Of a stretch of 64,000 nucleotides of DNA, positions 17,237 through 25,574 are shown piece after piece. The stretch's first letter is position 1, and every line of letters starts with the position of its first letter. Position numbers and translations under genes: made by a program. The DNA is from Gemmatimonadota bacterium (lineage in GTDB: Bacteria; Gemmatimonadota; Gemmatimonadetes; Gemmatimonadales; Gemmatimonadaceae), in assembly GCA_028287235.1 (NCBI GenBank), contig JAQBQB010000014.1:1-64000 (forward strand), in the 5' to 3' direction. The notes under the pieces are model-generated. The model was not told the DNA's origin and did no database searches. It was given only the letters and a program-made list of their open reading frames with translations.

Positions 17237-17394
17237 GAAAACTCAAAATCATCGAACACATCTCGCTGGATGGCGTGATCCAGCACTCCGCCGACAACGA
17301 CGAGCTCCCCTATCGGACGCCCAACCGGATAGTTCGACGACGCGGACATGTCAGTCACCGGGTCCGAGCAGCTCCCGCTTTTCGTCCTCGGTAA
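17233..17394 (+). pseudogene. RibD/DHFR-like protein, N-terminal fragment
   Basis: ATG 17233 overlaps the DUF3089 stop (ATGA). The first ~30 residues, MRKLKIIEHISLDGVIQHSA then DNDELPYRTP, are the standard opening of a small DHFR-fold reductase family. Near 17325 the similarity ends and the frame runs through unrelated sequence to a stop at 17394, inside the antisense gene 17351-17839. It looks like the third gene of the YCII-DUF3089 operon, cut off by a rearrangement that brought in the minus-strand gene. Confidence 0.65.
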
Positions 17395-17839
17395 GTTCGC
17401 CCTCGGCCGGATCCCCACTGGGTCCGCGGAGCTCTCGCCTTTCAGCCCATCTGGCTACGGCCAGCGAGCCGGCAGCGCAGACCGCGCTCGCCACGCCGAG
17501 GGTAGGGCCGAACAGCAGGAACTCTCCCAACAAGGCGCCGCCTCGAAGGCCCGCGCCAACGACGAAGATCCCGGTCAGCAGCAGGCCGCTCGCGGCGCCC
17601 CACGCCGCAAAGCGCGGAAGGGACGTGCGATCGATCCCACGACGGCCCTCGATTCCCACGAGGATCCCGGAGAATATGATGCCGGTAAGAAAGCCGAGTG
17701 GAGCAAAGAGGAGGGGAAAGGGGAGGTCGGAGTAGAATCCGGGCACCCGCGCCAGGAGGGCGCCCGCACCAAACCATGCCGCTCCCCAGATGAGGCCCAT
17801 ACCGATCGCCGCGCGGATGCGTCGCGCCCACAGCTTCAT
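17351..17839 (-). CDS. Four-helix membrane protein, paralogue of the 25575 gene
   Basis: A 162-residue membrane protein with about four helices: AIGMGLIWGAAWFGAGALLA, LLFAPLGFLTGIIFSGILVG, FAAWGAASGLLLTGIFVVGA and GPTLGVASAVCAAGSLAVA, with an acidic tail EGELTEDEKRELLG. The helix pattern FxxGxxFSGxLxxxxRxxxxxxLSL and the order of segments recur in the protein at 25575, so the two are paralogues of an unnamed family. ATG 17839 is chosen because GGGAGG lies 5 bp upstream; an upstream ATG at 17860 lacks one. The function is unknown. Confidence 0.75.
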   Translation of the reverse strand: MKLWARRIRAAIGMGLIWGAAWFGAGALLARVPGFYSDLPFPLLFAPLGFLTGIIFSGILVGIEGRRGIDRTSLPRFAAWGAASGLLLTGIFVVGAGLRGGALLGEFLLFGPTLGVASAVCAAGSLAVARWAERRELRGPSGDPAEGELTEDEKRELLGPGD

Positions 17840-17897
17840 GACTACCTCCCGACGCGCCATCGGACGCGCGTTCTGCGAGCTGATGATAGCAGGCCAA

Positions 17898-17918
17898 GTA
17901 CTTTGTGAAGCAGAGTAT
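17898..17918. promoter_or_regulatory. Imperfect inverted repeat upstream of the 17839 gene
   Basis: GTACTTTG and CAGAGTAT form an 8-bp imperfect inverted repeat (6 of 8 pairs) with a 5-bp spacer, about 60 bp upstream of the minus-strand start. Such GTACTTTG-type dyads resemble regulator operators. The divergent gap 17840-18023 also holds TCTCGG/CCGAGA (17919-17935) and a direct repeat ATGGGTAACA (17984 and 18008). All roles are inferred. Confidence 0.3.
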
Positions 17919-18023
17919 GTCTCGGGCGGGCCGAGATCAAGAGCCGCGCGCCGCGACTATCGCGGCCGTGAATAGCCGGGATGATGGGTAACACATAATC
18001 CAGGTACATGGGTAACATGCGAC

Positions 18024-18422
18024 ATGACACACACGCCGTTGTCCACCCGGGCGTTCTGGATCTGCGCCATCATCACCGTGGTGAGTGCCGTTGTGAGCGC
18101 CGCGTTCTCCGTGGCGGCCCTGATTGGCGTCGCACGGCAGGATCAGTATGCGATGTATGCGGCGTCCCGGAGCATCGCGCTGTTACTCGCCACCCTCGCA
18201 TGCATCGGTGCACGTTCGCGGCGTGGAGTGATGGCCTTGGCTCTGACGATGGGACTGGTCCAAGGCTTTGATGCACTGATCGGGCTCGTCGGGCATAGCC
18301 CCATGAAGACGTACGGCCCGCTGGCCTTGTCCGTGGTCGGTCTTGCGTCACTCGTCGCTCTATACCGCGATGCCGGAGCCCACACAGGGCCGGCATCTCC
18401 CGTGAACCGCCGGGGTGGGTGA
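18024..18422 (+). CDS. Small membrane protein, four helices
   Basis: A 132-residue membrane protein: FWICAIITVVSAVVSAAFSV, SIALLLATLACIGA, GVMALALTMGLVQGFDALIG and TYGPLALSVVGLASLVALYR. A conserved-looking loop GLVGHSPMKTYGP joins the last two helices. I do not recognise a named family; the pattern resembles short uncharacterised membrane proteins with paired helices. No Shine-Dalgarno is evident. The 3' end lies 20 bp before IS481-type relic sequence, and the C-terminal tail (THTGPASPVNRRGG) may have been altered by that insertion. Confidence 0.7.
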   Translation: MTHTPLSTRAFWICAIITVVSAVVSAAFSVAALIGVARQDQYAMYAASRSIALLLATLACIGARSRRGVMALALTMGLVQGFDALIGLVGHSPMKTYGPLALSVVGLASLVALYRDAGAHTGPASPVNRRGG

Positions 18423-18441
18423 CGCCTTCGGTTACCCGCTG

Positions 18442-18535
18442 TTGCACATCTCGCACGAAGTGCAGACGCTCGTCCATGGTCGCACTCTCCTTCCACGGCA
18501 TCGCAGACCTCGCTCATTCGAGTCTCATGATGCAG
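18442..18535 (-). mobile_element. IS481-type transposase 5'-end relic (copy B)
   Basis: The minus strand encodes MPWKESATMDERLHFVRDVQ, a textbook IS481-type transposase start, and then loses similarity. The sequence including its upstream flank (GAATGAGCGAGGTC) matches copy A at 8458-8545. No helix-turn-helix, DDE domain or right end is present. The two copies break at nearly the same codon (FVRD), which is noteworthy. Confidence 0.6.
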
Positions 18536-18588
18536 GTTAGAGTGTATCCGCGCTGGCTAGCTGATCACCGTGCCACGAGGTATGAACA

Positions 18589-19110
18589 GTGTCCCGCGTC
18601 TTAGCGCAGATCGAAGCTCTCTCGCCGCTACGGTTCATCCTCCTCATTGGCGCGGTAGGCGGCGCCCTGCAAAGCATTCCGGTCTTCTTTCATAGCGGCA
18701 CTCTCAACGTCGCCAACGCGCGCGTCAGTCTGATCTTCGTCGCCCTCGTCGTTTCTCCGCTCTGGTGGAGCGGTGCCGCGCTCTTGTGGTGGTTCGCCGT
18801 TCGGCGCCGGCGTTTCTCTATCTGGTGGATGGCCTGCCAGGTGACGCTTGGGCTGGCGGCGGCCGACGTGCTGCTGTCGGCGCTTGCGGTCGTCGCGGCC
18901 TCAATCGAGACGAAGGGTGAATTCGTCCCTGCGTTCGGTCAACAGCTCGCGATGGCGGTGCTGAGTCCTCTCGAGTTGACTGCCTTCCGAAGCGTCGTCT
19001 GGTTCGTCCAAGCCCTGGTCCTCGTCGCCCTCGGGCGGCTCCTGCTTCGGATGGATACGCTCGTTCCGCCACTGCCGTGGACAGCGACAGATCCCGCAGC
19101 GGTCCCCTAA
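18589..19110 (+). CDS. Membrane protein of unknown function, about four helices
   Basis: A 173-residue protein starting at GTG 18589. Hydrophobic stretches are LRFILLIGAVGGALQSIPVF, SLIFVALVVSPLWWSGAALL, WMACQVTLGLAAADVLLSAL and VWFVQALVLVALGRLLL. No catalytic motif is visible and I do not recognise the family. It follows the IS relic, with a poorly defined leader. A hairpin-like TAACG...CGTTA lies between it and the next gene. Confidence 0.65.
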   Translation: MSRVLAQIEALSPLRFILLIGAVGGALQSIPVFFHSGTLNVANARVSLIFVALVVSPLWWSGAALLWWFAVRRRRFSIWWMACQVTLGLAAADVLLSALAVVAASIETKGEFVPAFGQQLAMAVLSPLELTAFRSVVWFVQALVLVALGRLLLRMDTLVPPLPWTATDPAAVP

Positions 19111-19135
19111 CGAAAGCTGAAGCTGCCAAGGCGTT

Positions 19136-20155
19136 ATGGTGCAACACACGATCATGAAACGTCCAGCACGTGCGTTCCTGTTCCTGTTCCTGCCCGCGCT
19201 CGCGACCATCATGGGCGCCTGCGTACACGGACCGAATCCTCGGCCGGCCCGCGATTCGCAAGTGCCCGCCACTCGCATGATACCGATTGGCCGCGGGGTG
19301 AAGCTCGAGGTACTGGATTGGGGCGGTCGCGGCCGTCCGCTCGTTTTCCTCGCCGGCCTCGGCAACTCGGCCCACGTCTTCGATTCGTTCGCCCCGCCAT
19401 TTACGGATCGTTTCCACGTCGTTGGCATCACGCGCCGTGGGTTCGGCGCGTCGGCGGGTGCGCCGCCGCCCGACAATCTCGACACCCTCGTCGCGGATAT
19501 CGCCGCGACGCTCGATTCCCTCGGGCTCGGACAAGTGGTGCTCGTCGGGCATTCGATTGCGGGCGAAGAAATGACGCGATTCGCCGAGCTGCACGACGCG
19601 CGTTGTGCGGGCCTCGTGTACCTCGATGCAGCGTATGACCGTTCGGGGATGGACACGCTCGCATCGAAGCAGCCGTCCACGCCAAGTCCAACAATCCGCG
19701 CGGGGGACACGGCCACCTTCGCGACGGTCCGCGCCTTGTACGCGCGCGTGATGGGCGTGGAGGAACCCGAATCGGATATTCGAGCGATCGAAAAATTCGA
19801 CGCCGCGGACCGCTACCACGGCTCGGTGACCTCGAACTCGCTCAAAGCGCGCATTACCAGCGGCAAGCAGGTGGCCCGCTACGATCGGGTGCGCTGTCCG
19901 GCCCTCGCCGTCTACGCCGTCGCGGATTCAGTCGCCGACGTCGTGCCGTACTACCGGGAGCTCGACGTCGCCGGCCGCGCGCAGGCTGAGTCGCTTCTCA
20001 CCTTCGTGCAGGCTGTCGTTGCCGATTCGCGCGCCCTCGTCGCCCGGTTGCGGCCGTATCAGATCGTCGACGTGCACGGCAGCAACCATTATGTCTTTCT
20101 GCAGCATCCCCGCGAGGTGACGGCGGCGATGCGTACGTTTCTCGGGGCTCGGTGA
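19136..20155 (+). CDS. Alpha/beta-fold hydrolase, secreted lipoprotein-like
   Basis: A 339-residue hydrolase. The N-terminal hydrophobic region FLFLFLPALATIMGACVHGP carries a lipobox-like IMGAC, so it is probably anchored in a membrane facing the periplasm. The fold is clear: LEVLDWGGRGRPLVFLAGLG (oxyanion region), VVGITRRGFGASAG, nucleophile elbow VVLVGHSIAGEEM and a terminal histidine in DVHGSNHYVFLQHPREV. The acidic residue probably lies in YAVADSVADVVP. Substrate is unknown. ATG 19136 (AAGG just upstream) or 19154 could be the start. Confidence 0.85.
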   Translation: MVQHTIMKRPARAFLFLFLPALATIMGACVHGPNPRPARDSQVPATRMIPIGRGVKLEVLDWGGRGRPLVFLAGLGNSAHVFDSFAPPFTDRFHVVGITRRGFGASAGAPPPDNLDTLVADIAATLDSLGLGQVVLVGHSIAGEEMTRFAELHDARCAGLVYLDAAYDRSGMDTLASKQPSTPSPTIRAGDTATFATVRALYARVMGVEEPESDIRAIEKFDAADRYHGSVTSNSLKARITSGKQVARYDRVRCPALAVYAVADSVADVVPYYRELDVAGRAQAESLLTFVQAVVADSRALVARLRPYQIVDVHGSNHYVFLQHPREVTAAMRTFLGAR

Positions 20156-20213
20156 TCGGTGCGGGCGGGCTCGCCGCGCCAGACACGAGCTACTATGTTC
20201 TCCGTCGCGTGAG

Positions 20214-22061
20214 ATGAATGCTCCCCTCTCGAGAATTCACATGGGCCTGACGACGGACACCGCGGCGGACACCCGGCGGACCACGACGACATCGGGTGCT
20301 GCCCGGCGGCGTTTCGAGATCATTCTCATCAGGCCCTCCCACTACGATGACGACGGCTATGTCATCCAGTGGTTGCGTTCACTGATGCCGTCCAACAGCC
20401 TGGCCGCGATGAACGGACTGGCGGTGGACGCCGCGGAGCGCCGCGTGCTGGGATCGGACGTCGACATTCAGGTCACGTCGATCGACGAAGCCAACACGCG
20501 CATCAGGCCGGACGCGCTGATCAAGCGCATCAAGTCGGCCGGCGCCGGCGGGTTCCTTGGGCTGGTCGGCGTGCAGTCCAACCAGTTTCCCCGCGCGCTG
20601 GACATTGCGCGTCCATTTCGCGAAGCAGGCATCCCCGTCGTCATCGGTGGGTTTCACGTCTCGGGCAGCCTGGCGATGCATCCGGAGGTCGAAGCCAGTC
20701 TGCAACAGGCGCTCTCCATGGGCATCAGTCTCTACGCCGGCGAATCGGAAGACCGGATCGACGAAGTCATCGTCGCTGCCGCCAATGGAACGCTGAAGCC
20801 GATCTATAATTACCTCGCCCATCTGCCCGGGCTCGACGGCGGCGCCGTTCCGCATCTGCCGGTCGGCACGGCGAAGCGAACGATCGGCGCCACATCGAGC
20901 TTCGACGCCGGCCGCGGCTGTCCGTTCCAGTGCTCGTTCTGCACGATCATCAACGTGCAGGGCCGGAAGTCACGCCGGCGCACGTGCGACGACATCGAGA
21001 CGATCATCCGACGGAATCTCGCCGAAGGAATCGATCGTTATTTCATCACCGACGACAACTTCGCGCGCAACAAGGACTGGGAGCCGATTCTCGACCGGCT
21101 GATCAAGATTCGGAATGAGCCGGGGAATCGCGAGATCACCTATTGGATCCAGGTCGATACGCAGAGCTACCGGCTTCCCAGGTTCCTCTCCAAGGCCGGG
21201 CAGGCGCACGTCATCAACGTCTTCATCGGCCTCGAGAACATCAATCCGGACAATCTTCAGGCGGCGAACAAACGACAGAACAAGATCTCCGATTACCGGG
21301 AGATGCTGCTCGAATGCAAGCGAAACGGACTGATGACTTGGGCGGGGTACATCATCGGTTTCCCGGGCGACACGAGAGAGTCCATTCTTCGCGACATCGA
21401 GACGATCAAACGTGAATTGCCGATCGACCTTCTGGAATTCTTCTTCCTTACTCCCTTGCCGGGCTCGGTCGATCATCAGCGATTGGTGCAGGCTGGTGTC
21501 CCGATGGACGACGATCTGAACAAATACGATCTCAATCATGTCGTCACCGACCATCCGCGAATGTCGAAGGCGGACCTGGAGGAGACGTGCCGGCTGGCGT
21601 GGCAGTCGTACTACACCAAGGAACACACCGAGACGGTCATGTGGCGTGCCGCGGCCAAGGGCGTGCATCCTAACCGTTTGTACGTACCCCTCGCATACTT
21701 TCATCACGCGGTCGCCGTCGAGGGCATCCACCCGCTCGAGGGCGGTATTCTCCGACGGAAGTACCGGCGGGATCGGCGGCCTGGCCTGGCGCTCGAGAAC
21801 CCCATCGCGTTCCACGCCCGCCACTGGCTCGGACTGATCGCTGCGAACGTGCGCCTCGGATTCACGCTGTTGCGCATGGTGCGGACCGGTCGGCGCATCA
21901 TGCGCCACCCGCGGCTGTTCGACTACATGGATGAGGCGTTGACACCGGTCAACGATTCGCTCGATTCCCGCCGGAAGACGGTGGAGCAATCGGCGACCGA
22001 TCCGATGGAGGTCATGCATGCTGACGACCACGAACCGATGGCGAGCGTTTCGCCCGCGTGA
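20214..22061 (+). CDS. B12-binding-type radical SAM protein
   Basis: A 615-residue enzyme. Residues ~34-195 form a Rossmann-like domain of the cobalamin-binding type (IILIRPSHYDDDGY; GLVGVQSNQFPRALDIA; PVVIGGFHVSG). The radical SAM core has the 4Fe-4S motif GRGCPFQCSFCTII with Cys236, Cys240 and Cys243, then DRYFITDDNFARNKDW and TWAGYIIGFPGDTRESILRD. A C-terminal ~120-residue basic extension is extra. Members generate a 5'-deoxyadenosyl radical for methylations, cyclisations or rearrangements; this subgroup is uncharacterised to my knowledge. The canonical DxHxxG cobalamin loop is not evident, so B12 binding is uncertain. It overlaps the next gene by 4 bp. Confidence 0.9.
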   Translation: MNAPLSRIHMGLTTDTAADTRRTTTTSGAARRRFEIILIRPSHYDDDGYVIQWLRSLMPSNSLAAMNGLAVDAAERRVLGSDVDIQVTSIDEANTRIRPDALIKRIKSAGAGGFLGLVGVQSNQFPRALDIARPFREAGIPVVIGGFHVSGSLAMHPEVEASLQQALSMGISLYAGESEDRIDEVIVAAANGTLKPIYNYLAHLPGLDGGAVPHLPVGTAKRTIGATSSFDAGRGCPFQCSFCTIINVQGRKSRRRTCDDIETIIRRNLAEGIDRYFITDDNFARNKDWEPILDRLIKIRNEPGNREITYWIQVDTQSYRLPRFLSKAGQAHVINVFIGLENINPDNLQAANKRQNKISDYREMLLECKRNGLMTWAGYIIGFPGDTRESILRDIETIKRELPIDLLEFFFLTPLPGSVDHQRLVQAGVPMDDDLNKYDLNHVVTDHPRMSKADLEETCRLAWQSYYTKEHTETVMWRAAAKGVHPNRLYVPLAYFHHAVAVEGIHPLEGGILRRKYRRDRRPGLALENPIAFHARHWLGLIAANVRLGFTLLRMVRTGRRIMRHPRLFDYMDEALTPVNDSLDSRRKTVEQSATDPMEVMHADDHEPMASVSPA

Positions 22062-23047
22062 GCGGTCGCTCGATCTCGAACGCGCTCGTCGACGAACACG
22101 TCGACACGAGTCCCACCGTACTCGTGTCGACCTGGGACGATGGGTTGTTCGTGGTCACCGGCCAGACCACACGTCAGGAGTTTGCGAATCAGTCGGTCCG
22201 CGGCCTCGCGTCGGACGGGCGGGGCGGGGCGCTGTTCATCGTTGGCGGTCACTCGTTGTGCAGGCGCACTTCCGACGGCGCGGTCACGACACTCGCGACG
22301 AGTGAGCTCGACCTGGCGTGCTGCATGGCGGTGGATGATGTCATCTACGTTGGCACCGACGATGCTCGACTTCTCTGCTTTTCTGGTAGCCGAAACCTCG
22401 AGGCACTCCGCGGCTTTGAGGCGGTCGCGGGGCGAGATACTTGGTACGCCGGGTCCGCGGTCATCGACGGACGCGTGGTCGGGCCTCCGCTCGGGATACG
22501 CTCGATGACCGCAACTTCGGATCGGACCGTGCTTCTCGTCAACGTTCACGTCGGGGGCATTCCACGGTCGGCGGATGGGGGCGCGTCCTGGCAGCCCACC
22601 CTCGATATTCGCCATGATGTCCACGAGGTGTGCGCCCATCCGACACGCCCTGGCCTCGTTGCCGCCGCGGCCGCGGACGGGCTCCATGTCTCCCGCGACG
22701 GCGGCGCCACATGGACGGCAGAACAGCGCGGGCTGCACGCGTCGTATTGCTCGGCGGTTGCCTTTCTGGGTGACGACGTCGTCGTCGCCGCGTCGACGGA
22801 TCACTTCGCGTCGGAGGGAGCAATTTATCGACGGGCCGTGGACGGTGACGACGGGCTGACGCTCGTCGAATCTGGGCTCCCGAGGTGGACCAACGGGATC
22901 GTCGACACCGGCTGCATATCGGTACGCAACTCGATCGCCGCATTGGTCGATCGAGCCGGCCGCATGTATATGTCAGCCGACGCCGGGCTGACCTGGGCGT
23001 TCGTGGTCGATGATTTGCCGCTCGCCGGCAGTCTTCTCATCTACTGA
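22058..23047 (+). CDS. Beta-propeller protein with BNR/sortilin-like repeats
   Basis: A 329-residue protein starting at GTG 22058 inside the stop of the radical SAM gene (GTGA). Repeats include the Asp-box forms PRSADGGASWQPTLD, HVSRDGGATWTAEQ and YMSADAGLTWAFVVD, with intervening strands such as VLVSTWDDGLFVVTG and LFIVGGHSLCRR. These are typical of BNR-repeat propellers. There is no signal peptide, unlike most exported BNR proteins, so it probably works in the cytoplasm. The tight coupling suggests it is a partner, scaffold or sensor of the radical SAM enzyme; that is inference. Confidence 0.8.
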   Translation: MSGRSISNALVDEHVDTSPTVLVSTWDDGLFVVTGQTTRQEFANQSVRGLASDGRGGALFIVGGHSLCRRTSDGAVTTLATSELDLACCMAVDDVIYVGTDDARLLCFSGSRNLEALRGFEAVAGRDTWYAGSAVIDGRVVGPPLGIRSMTATSDRTVLLVNVHVGGIPRSADGGASWQPTLDIRHDVHEVCAHPTRPGLVAAAAADGLHVSRDGGATWTAEQRGLHASYCSAVAFLGDDVVVAASTDHFASEGAIYRRAVDGDDGLTLVESGLPRWTNGIVDTGCISVRNSIAALVDRAGRMYMSADAGLTWAFVVDDLPLAGSLLIY

Positions 23048-23050
23048 TCG

Positions 23051-24124
23051 ATGCGCACAATCATTCTCTTGCTGGCACTCCTCTCTCCGCCACTGCTTGC
23101 ACAGGCGCCTGCGCCGCGCTTCATGTACGTCTACCGAGACTCGCTCAAGCGCGGCGTCGACTCCGCGTACCGCGTCATCGAAGACGACGGCGCCCAGATC
23201 TGCGCCGATCTGCGGTGTCCCAATCCGTACATCGGCGTTGAGAGCCTGAGCGGCCCCCACGAAGCGTGGTGGATCAACGTGTTCGCGACCGAGGCGGACA
23301 CGGCGCGAGTCGCCAATGTTTACGCCACCAATCGTGCGCTCTCGTCGGCCCTCGGCGTAATCGCGCAGCGGAAGGCCGCGTTGATCGGTACACCGATTCA
23401 AGGGTTCGCCGTCTATCGTCCCGATCTCAGTCGCGGCCCAGCGTGGTCGGTCGCGGGTGCGCGCTTCATCGTCGTCACGATCACCCGCGATCATCGACCG
23501 ACCAATGGATCGGTGTGGGCGATGGCGGATTCGACGTTGTATGTGCTACGACCCGTCCACACGCGTCGCGAAGGGGATGCCGTTGCGCGGCAAGCGAAAG
23601 GGCGCGTCTTGGCGGTGCGTCCCAATTGGAGCATGCCGGCACCTGAATGGGTCGCCGCCGACGCGGAGTTCTGGCGAAGCGCACCAGTCCTCGCCGGTGC
23701 TGTTCGCGTTAGCCACGCGCAACTCCACACGAGCGCGCCTTGCGACGTCGACGCCATCCGCCGACGCGTTTGCGCCGTAGACGATTCCCTCGGGATCGCG
23801 TTGATTCGTGCCGATACATCAGCGCTCGGTCGGCTGTATGCCAACGATCTCGTAAGTATCAACTATCGCGGAGTGCGCTCGACGAAGACAATGCTCCTCG
23901 CCGCGATCGCCGCGGGCCGGTTGCGATTCGACACGCTCCAAGCCCGCGGCCGAAGCGTCGAGGTGTACGGCGATACGGTTCTGCTGGTAGAGCGCATGCA
24001 TCAAGCGGCAACCGGCCCGGAAGGCCGGCATCCCGCCGAGGTCGACTATCGGCGCACTTACGTGCGCCGTGAGGACCGCTGGCAACTTGTTGCCGCGGTA
24101 ATCGGAGTCGCACCGCCTCCGTGA
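23051..24124 (+). CDS. Secreted protein with C-terminal DUF4440/SnoaL-like domain
   Basis: A 357-residue exported protein (signal MRTIILLLALLSPPLLAQA). Residues ~22-200 hold an uncharacterised module (FMYVYRDSLKRGVDSAYRVI; HEAWWINVFATEADTARVAN). Residues ~240-355 are an NTF2-like DUF4440 domain (DDSLGIALIRADTSALGRLY, then NDLVSINYRGVRSTKTMLLA, ending YVRREDRWQLVAAVI). It starts 3 bp after the propeller gene and may belong to the same transcript. The role is unknown; it may bind a small molecule in the periplasm. Confidence 0.75.
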   Translation: MRTIILLLALLSPPLLAQAPAPRFMYVYRDSLKRGVDSAYRVIEDDGAQICADLRCPNPYIGVESLSGPHEAWWINVFATEADTARVANVYATNRALSSALGVIAQRKAALIGTPIQGFAVYRPDLSRGPAWSVAGARFIVVTITRDHRPTNGSVWAMADSTLYVLRPVHTRREGDAVARQAKGRVLAVRPNWSMPAPEWVAADAEFWRSAPVLAGAVRVSHAQLHTSAPCDVDAIRRRVCAVDDSLGIALIRADTSALGRLYANDLVSINYRGVRSTKTMLLAAIAAGRLRFDTLQARGRSVEVYGDTVLLVERMHQAATGPEGRHPAEVDYRRTYVRREDRWQLVAAVIGVAPPP

Positions 24125-24170
24125 GGTGGGCGACCACGTTCCACCTCCACTTCGCCAGGAGCGCCGAGTC

Positions 24171-24605
24171 ATGCCTCACCGCAATCGGATGCGCGTCGTA
24201 TTTCACGGTGCCGTCGTGCTGCTCGTCGGCCTGTTATGTGGAATGCCGACCGTCCCCGAGCAAGAGCCGATGCGCCTGTGGCACACCGCGCATGAAAGTT
24301 TGATTTTGATCGGCATCTTGTTGCTGGCTATGTCTTCCGTCCTGCCCGTGCTCGAGCTCGAGCGGCGCGAAGCCGAAGGACTGGTCTGGTCCCTTCTCGC
24401 GACCGGCTATGGTTTGATGACCGGTCTCATCATCCAGGGTGTGACTGGCGTGCATGCGTTCGGCCCCAGCACATCGCCGCTCCGCATGCTCGCCTTCGTA
24501 GGGAATGCGACCGGGATGCTCGGCTCCGTTCTCACGGCAGCACTTACGCTGATGGGCGCGCGCGCTGCCCGGGTGACGGAGGTAGCGAGAGCGCCGGCTA
24601 TCTAA
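24171..24605 (+). CDS. Four-helix membrane protein
   Basis: A 144-residue integral membrane protein: VVFHGAVVLLVGLLCGMPTV, ESLILIGILLLAMSSVLPVL, LLATGYGLMTGLIIQGVTGV and MLAFVGNATGMLGSVLTAAL. The motif RLWHTAHESLILIGILLL and the helix layout are loosely reminiscent of the small four-helix isomerase group (hydroxylaminobenzene mutase/styrene oxide isomerase), but I would not assign that. AGGAG at 24157-24161 supports ATG 24171. The upstream reading of the same frame is not hydrophobic. Confidence 0.7.
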   Translation: MPHRNRMRVVFHGAVVLLVGLLCGMPTVPEQEPMRLWHTAHESLILIGILLLAMSSVLPVLELERREAEGLVWSLLATGYGLMTGLIIQGVTGVHAFGPSTSPLRMLAFVGNATGMLGSVLTAALTLMGARAARVTEVARAPAI

Positions 24606-24718
24606 CGGACACTGTTCGCTTCGCCGCTCGCCCCAGCCGATCGGGGTGACGACGCGATGAAGTGTCAAGATCGTGCGAAGATCTGCTGCAGCACGCGCTG
24701 GACCACCACGGAGGCGAC

Positions 24719-25438
24719 ATGGGCGAGAACCATCACCGCGCGGCGAAGGACAGTTCCCATTTCCTCCTGCTCGCGGCAACCGCAATACTGGCGGCCTGTG
24801 CGGGCAGCAAGGGAACGGCGACCCCAGCGGCTTCGACTCCCGTTTCGAGCCCGGAAACCGCAGGGCGCTCCGGCGGCGGTGGCGCCGGATCCAACGCGCG
24901 ATCCGCACCAGCGGCAGGGGGAGCAGTCGGCACCGTCGACAGCGTGTCTCCGTCGCGCTTCACACTGACGACGTCGGCGGGCGTGAAGCTGACCGTCGAC
25001 GAAGCTCCCTCGACGACATACCAGAACGGGACGACCTCCGCCTCGGCGAGCGCGATCACACCCGGCGAGCGCGTTCTCGTACTCGGGACGACCAACGGTA
25101 CGACCATCGCGGCCACGCGCGTCGTCGTGCAACCGATCGGCGGCGGCGGATCCGCGAGCGCCTCGGCAACGGGAGTGATCCCGTTCCGGGGCGGCACGCC
25201 GCCCGTGTCGAAGCAGGTCGGCGAGATTCCGGCGAACTACCGACAGGGCTCGGGGACGATCGTCGGCGGAGCGCAAGCGAATTCGGCGACGGAAGCTGCG
25301 CTGGCCGACTACCCCGGAGGCGTCGTCGACCGTGTCGTGCGCTTGAGCAACGGCGAGTACGAGGTCCACAACATCGGCGTCAGCTGGCCGCACCACATCT
25401 TCGTCAACCAGGACTTCAAAGTCGTCGGTGCCAACTAG
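24719..25438 (+). CDS. Lipoprotein with DUF5666-like domain
   Basis: A 239-residue protein. GGAGG at 24710-24714 fixes ATG 24719. The signal FLLLAATAILAACAGSKG has a clear lipobox (LAAC). After a Ser/Gly/Ala-rich linker comes GTVDSVSPSRFTLTTSAGVK, then ITPGERVLVLGTTNG and IAATRVVVQPI, the beta-rich DUF5666-type pattern. The C-terminal ~70 residues (YPGGVVDRVVRLSNGEYEVH, then NIGVSWPHHIFVNQDFKVVG) form a second conserved-looking unit. It probably sits in the periplasm or outer membrane. No enzymatic motif is visible. Confidence 0.75.
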   Translation: MGENHHRAAKDSSHFLLLAATAILAACAGSKGTATPAASTPVSSPETAGRSGGGGAGSNARSAPAAGGAVGTVDSVSPSRFTLTTSAGVKLTVDEAPSTTYQNGTTSASASAITPGERVLVLGTTNGTTIAATRVVVQPIGGGGSASASATGVIPFRGGTPPVSKQVGEIPANYRQGSGTIVGGAQANSATEAALADYPGGVVDRVVRLSNGEYEVHNIGVSWPHHIFVNQDFKVVGAN

Positions 25439-25512
25439 ACCGACGGCGGATCTTCTCCGGCGCCCCGCGCTCGGCGACTCGACTCCATGATGTACACATT
25501 GCGCTCGACCCG

Positions 25513-25542
25513 TTGACTCCATGCCAGCGGCCGTCGTACTTT
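25513..25542 (+). promoter_or_regulatory. Possible promoter for the 25575 gene
   Basis: TTGACT (25513-25518) and TACTTT (25537-25542) are 18 bp apart, 32 bp before the start codon. The -35 matches 5 of 6, the -10 only 3 of 6. GACTCCATG is repeated at 25481 and 25515. Confidence 0.3.
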
Positions 25543-25574
25543 ATGACGCAAAGTGAATCTGGTTGGAGGTCGCT

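Noticed and set aside
17984-18017. Direct repeat ATGGGTAACA twice in a row as a CRISPR or attachment-site candidate
   Set aside because: Only two 10-bp copies with a 14-bp gap; no array, no integrase.
9066-19135. attC-like half sites (GCGTTAGCC near 9105 and 9961, GCCCAACGAACGC near 11078, TAACG..CGTTA near 19111) hinting at an integron cassette array of small genes
   Set aside because: No site has a complete R''-L''-L'-R' arrangement with matching RYYYAAC and GTTRRRY ends, no integrase is present, and several genes are on the opposite strand.
24171-24605. Four-helix protein as a hydroxylaminobenzene mutase or styrene oxide isomerase
   Set aside because: Only topology and a vague histidine-helix pattern agree; diagnostic residues could not be confirmed.
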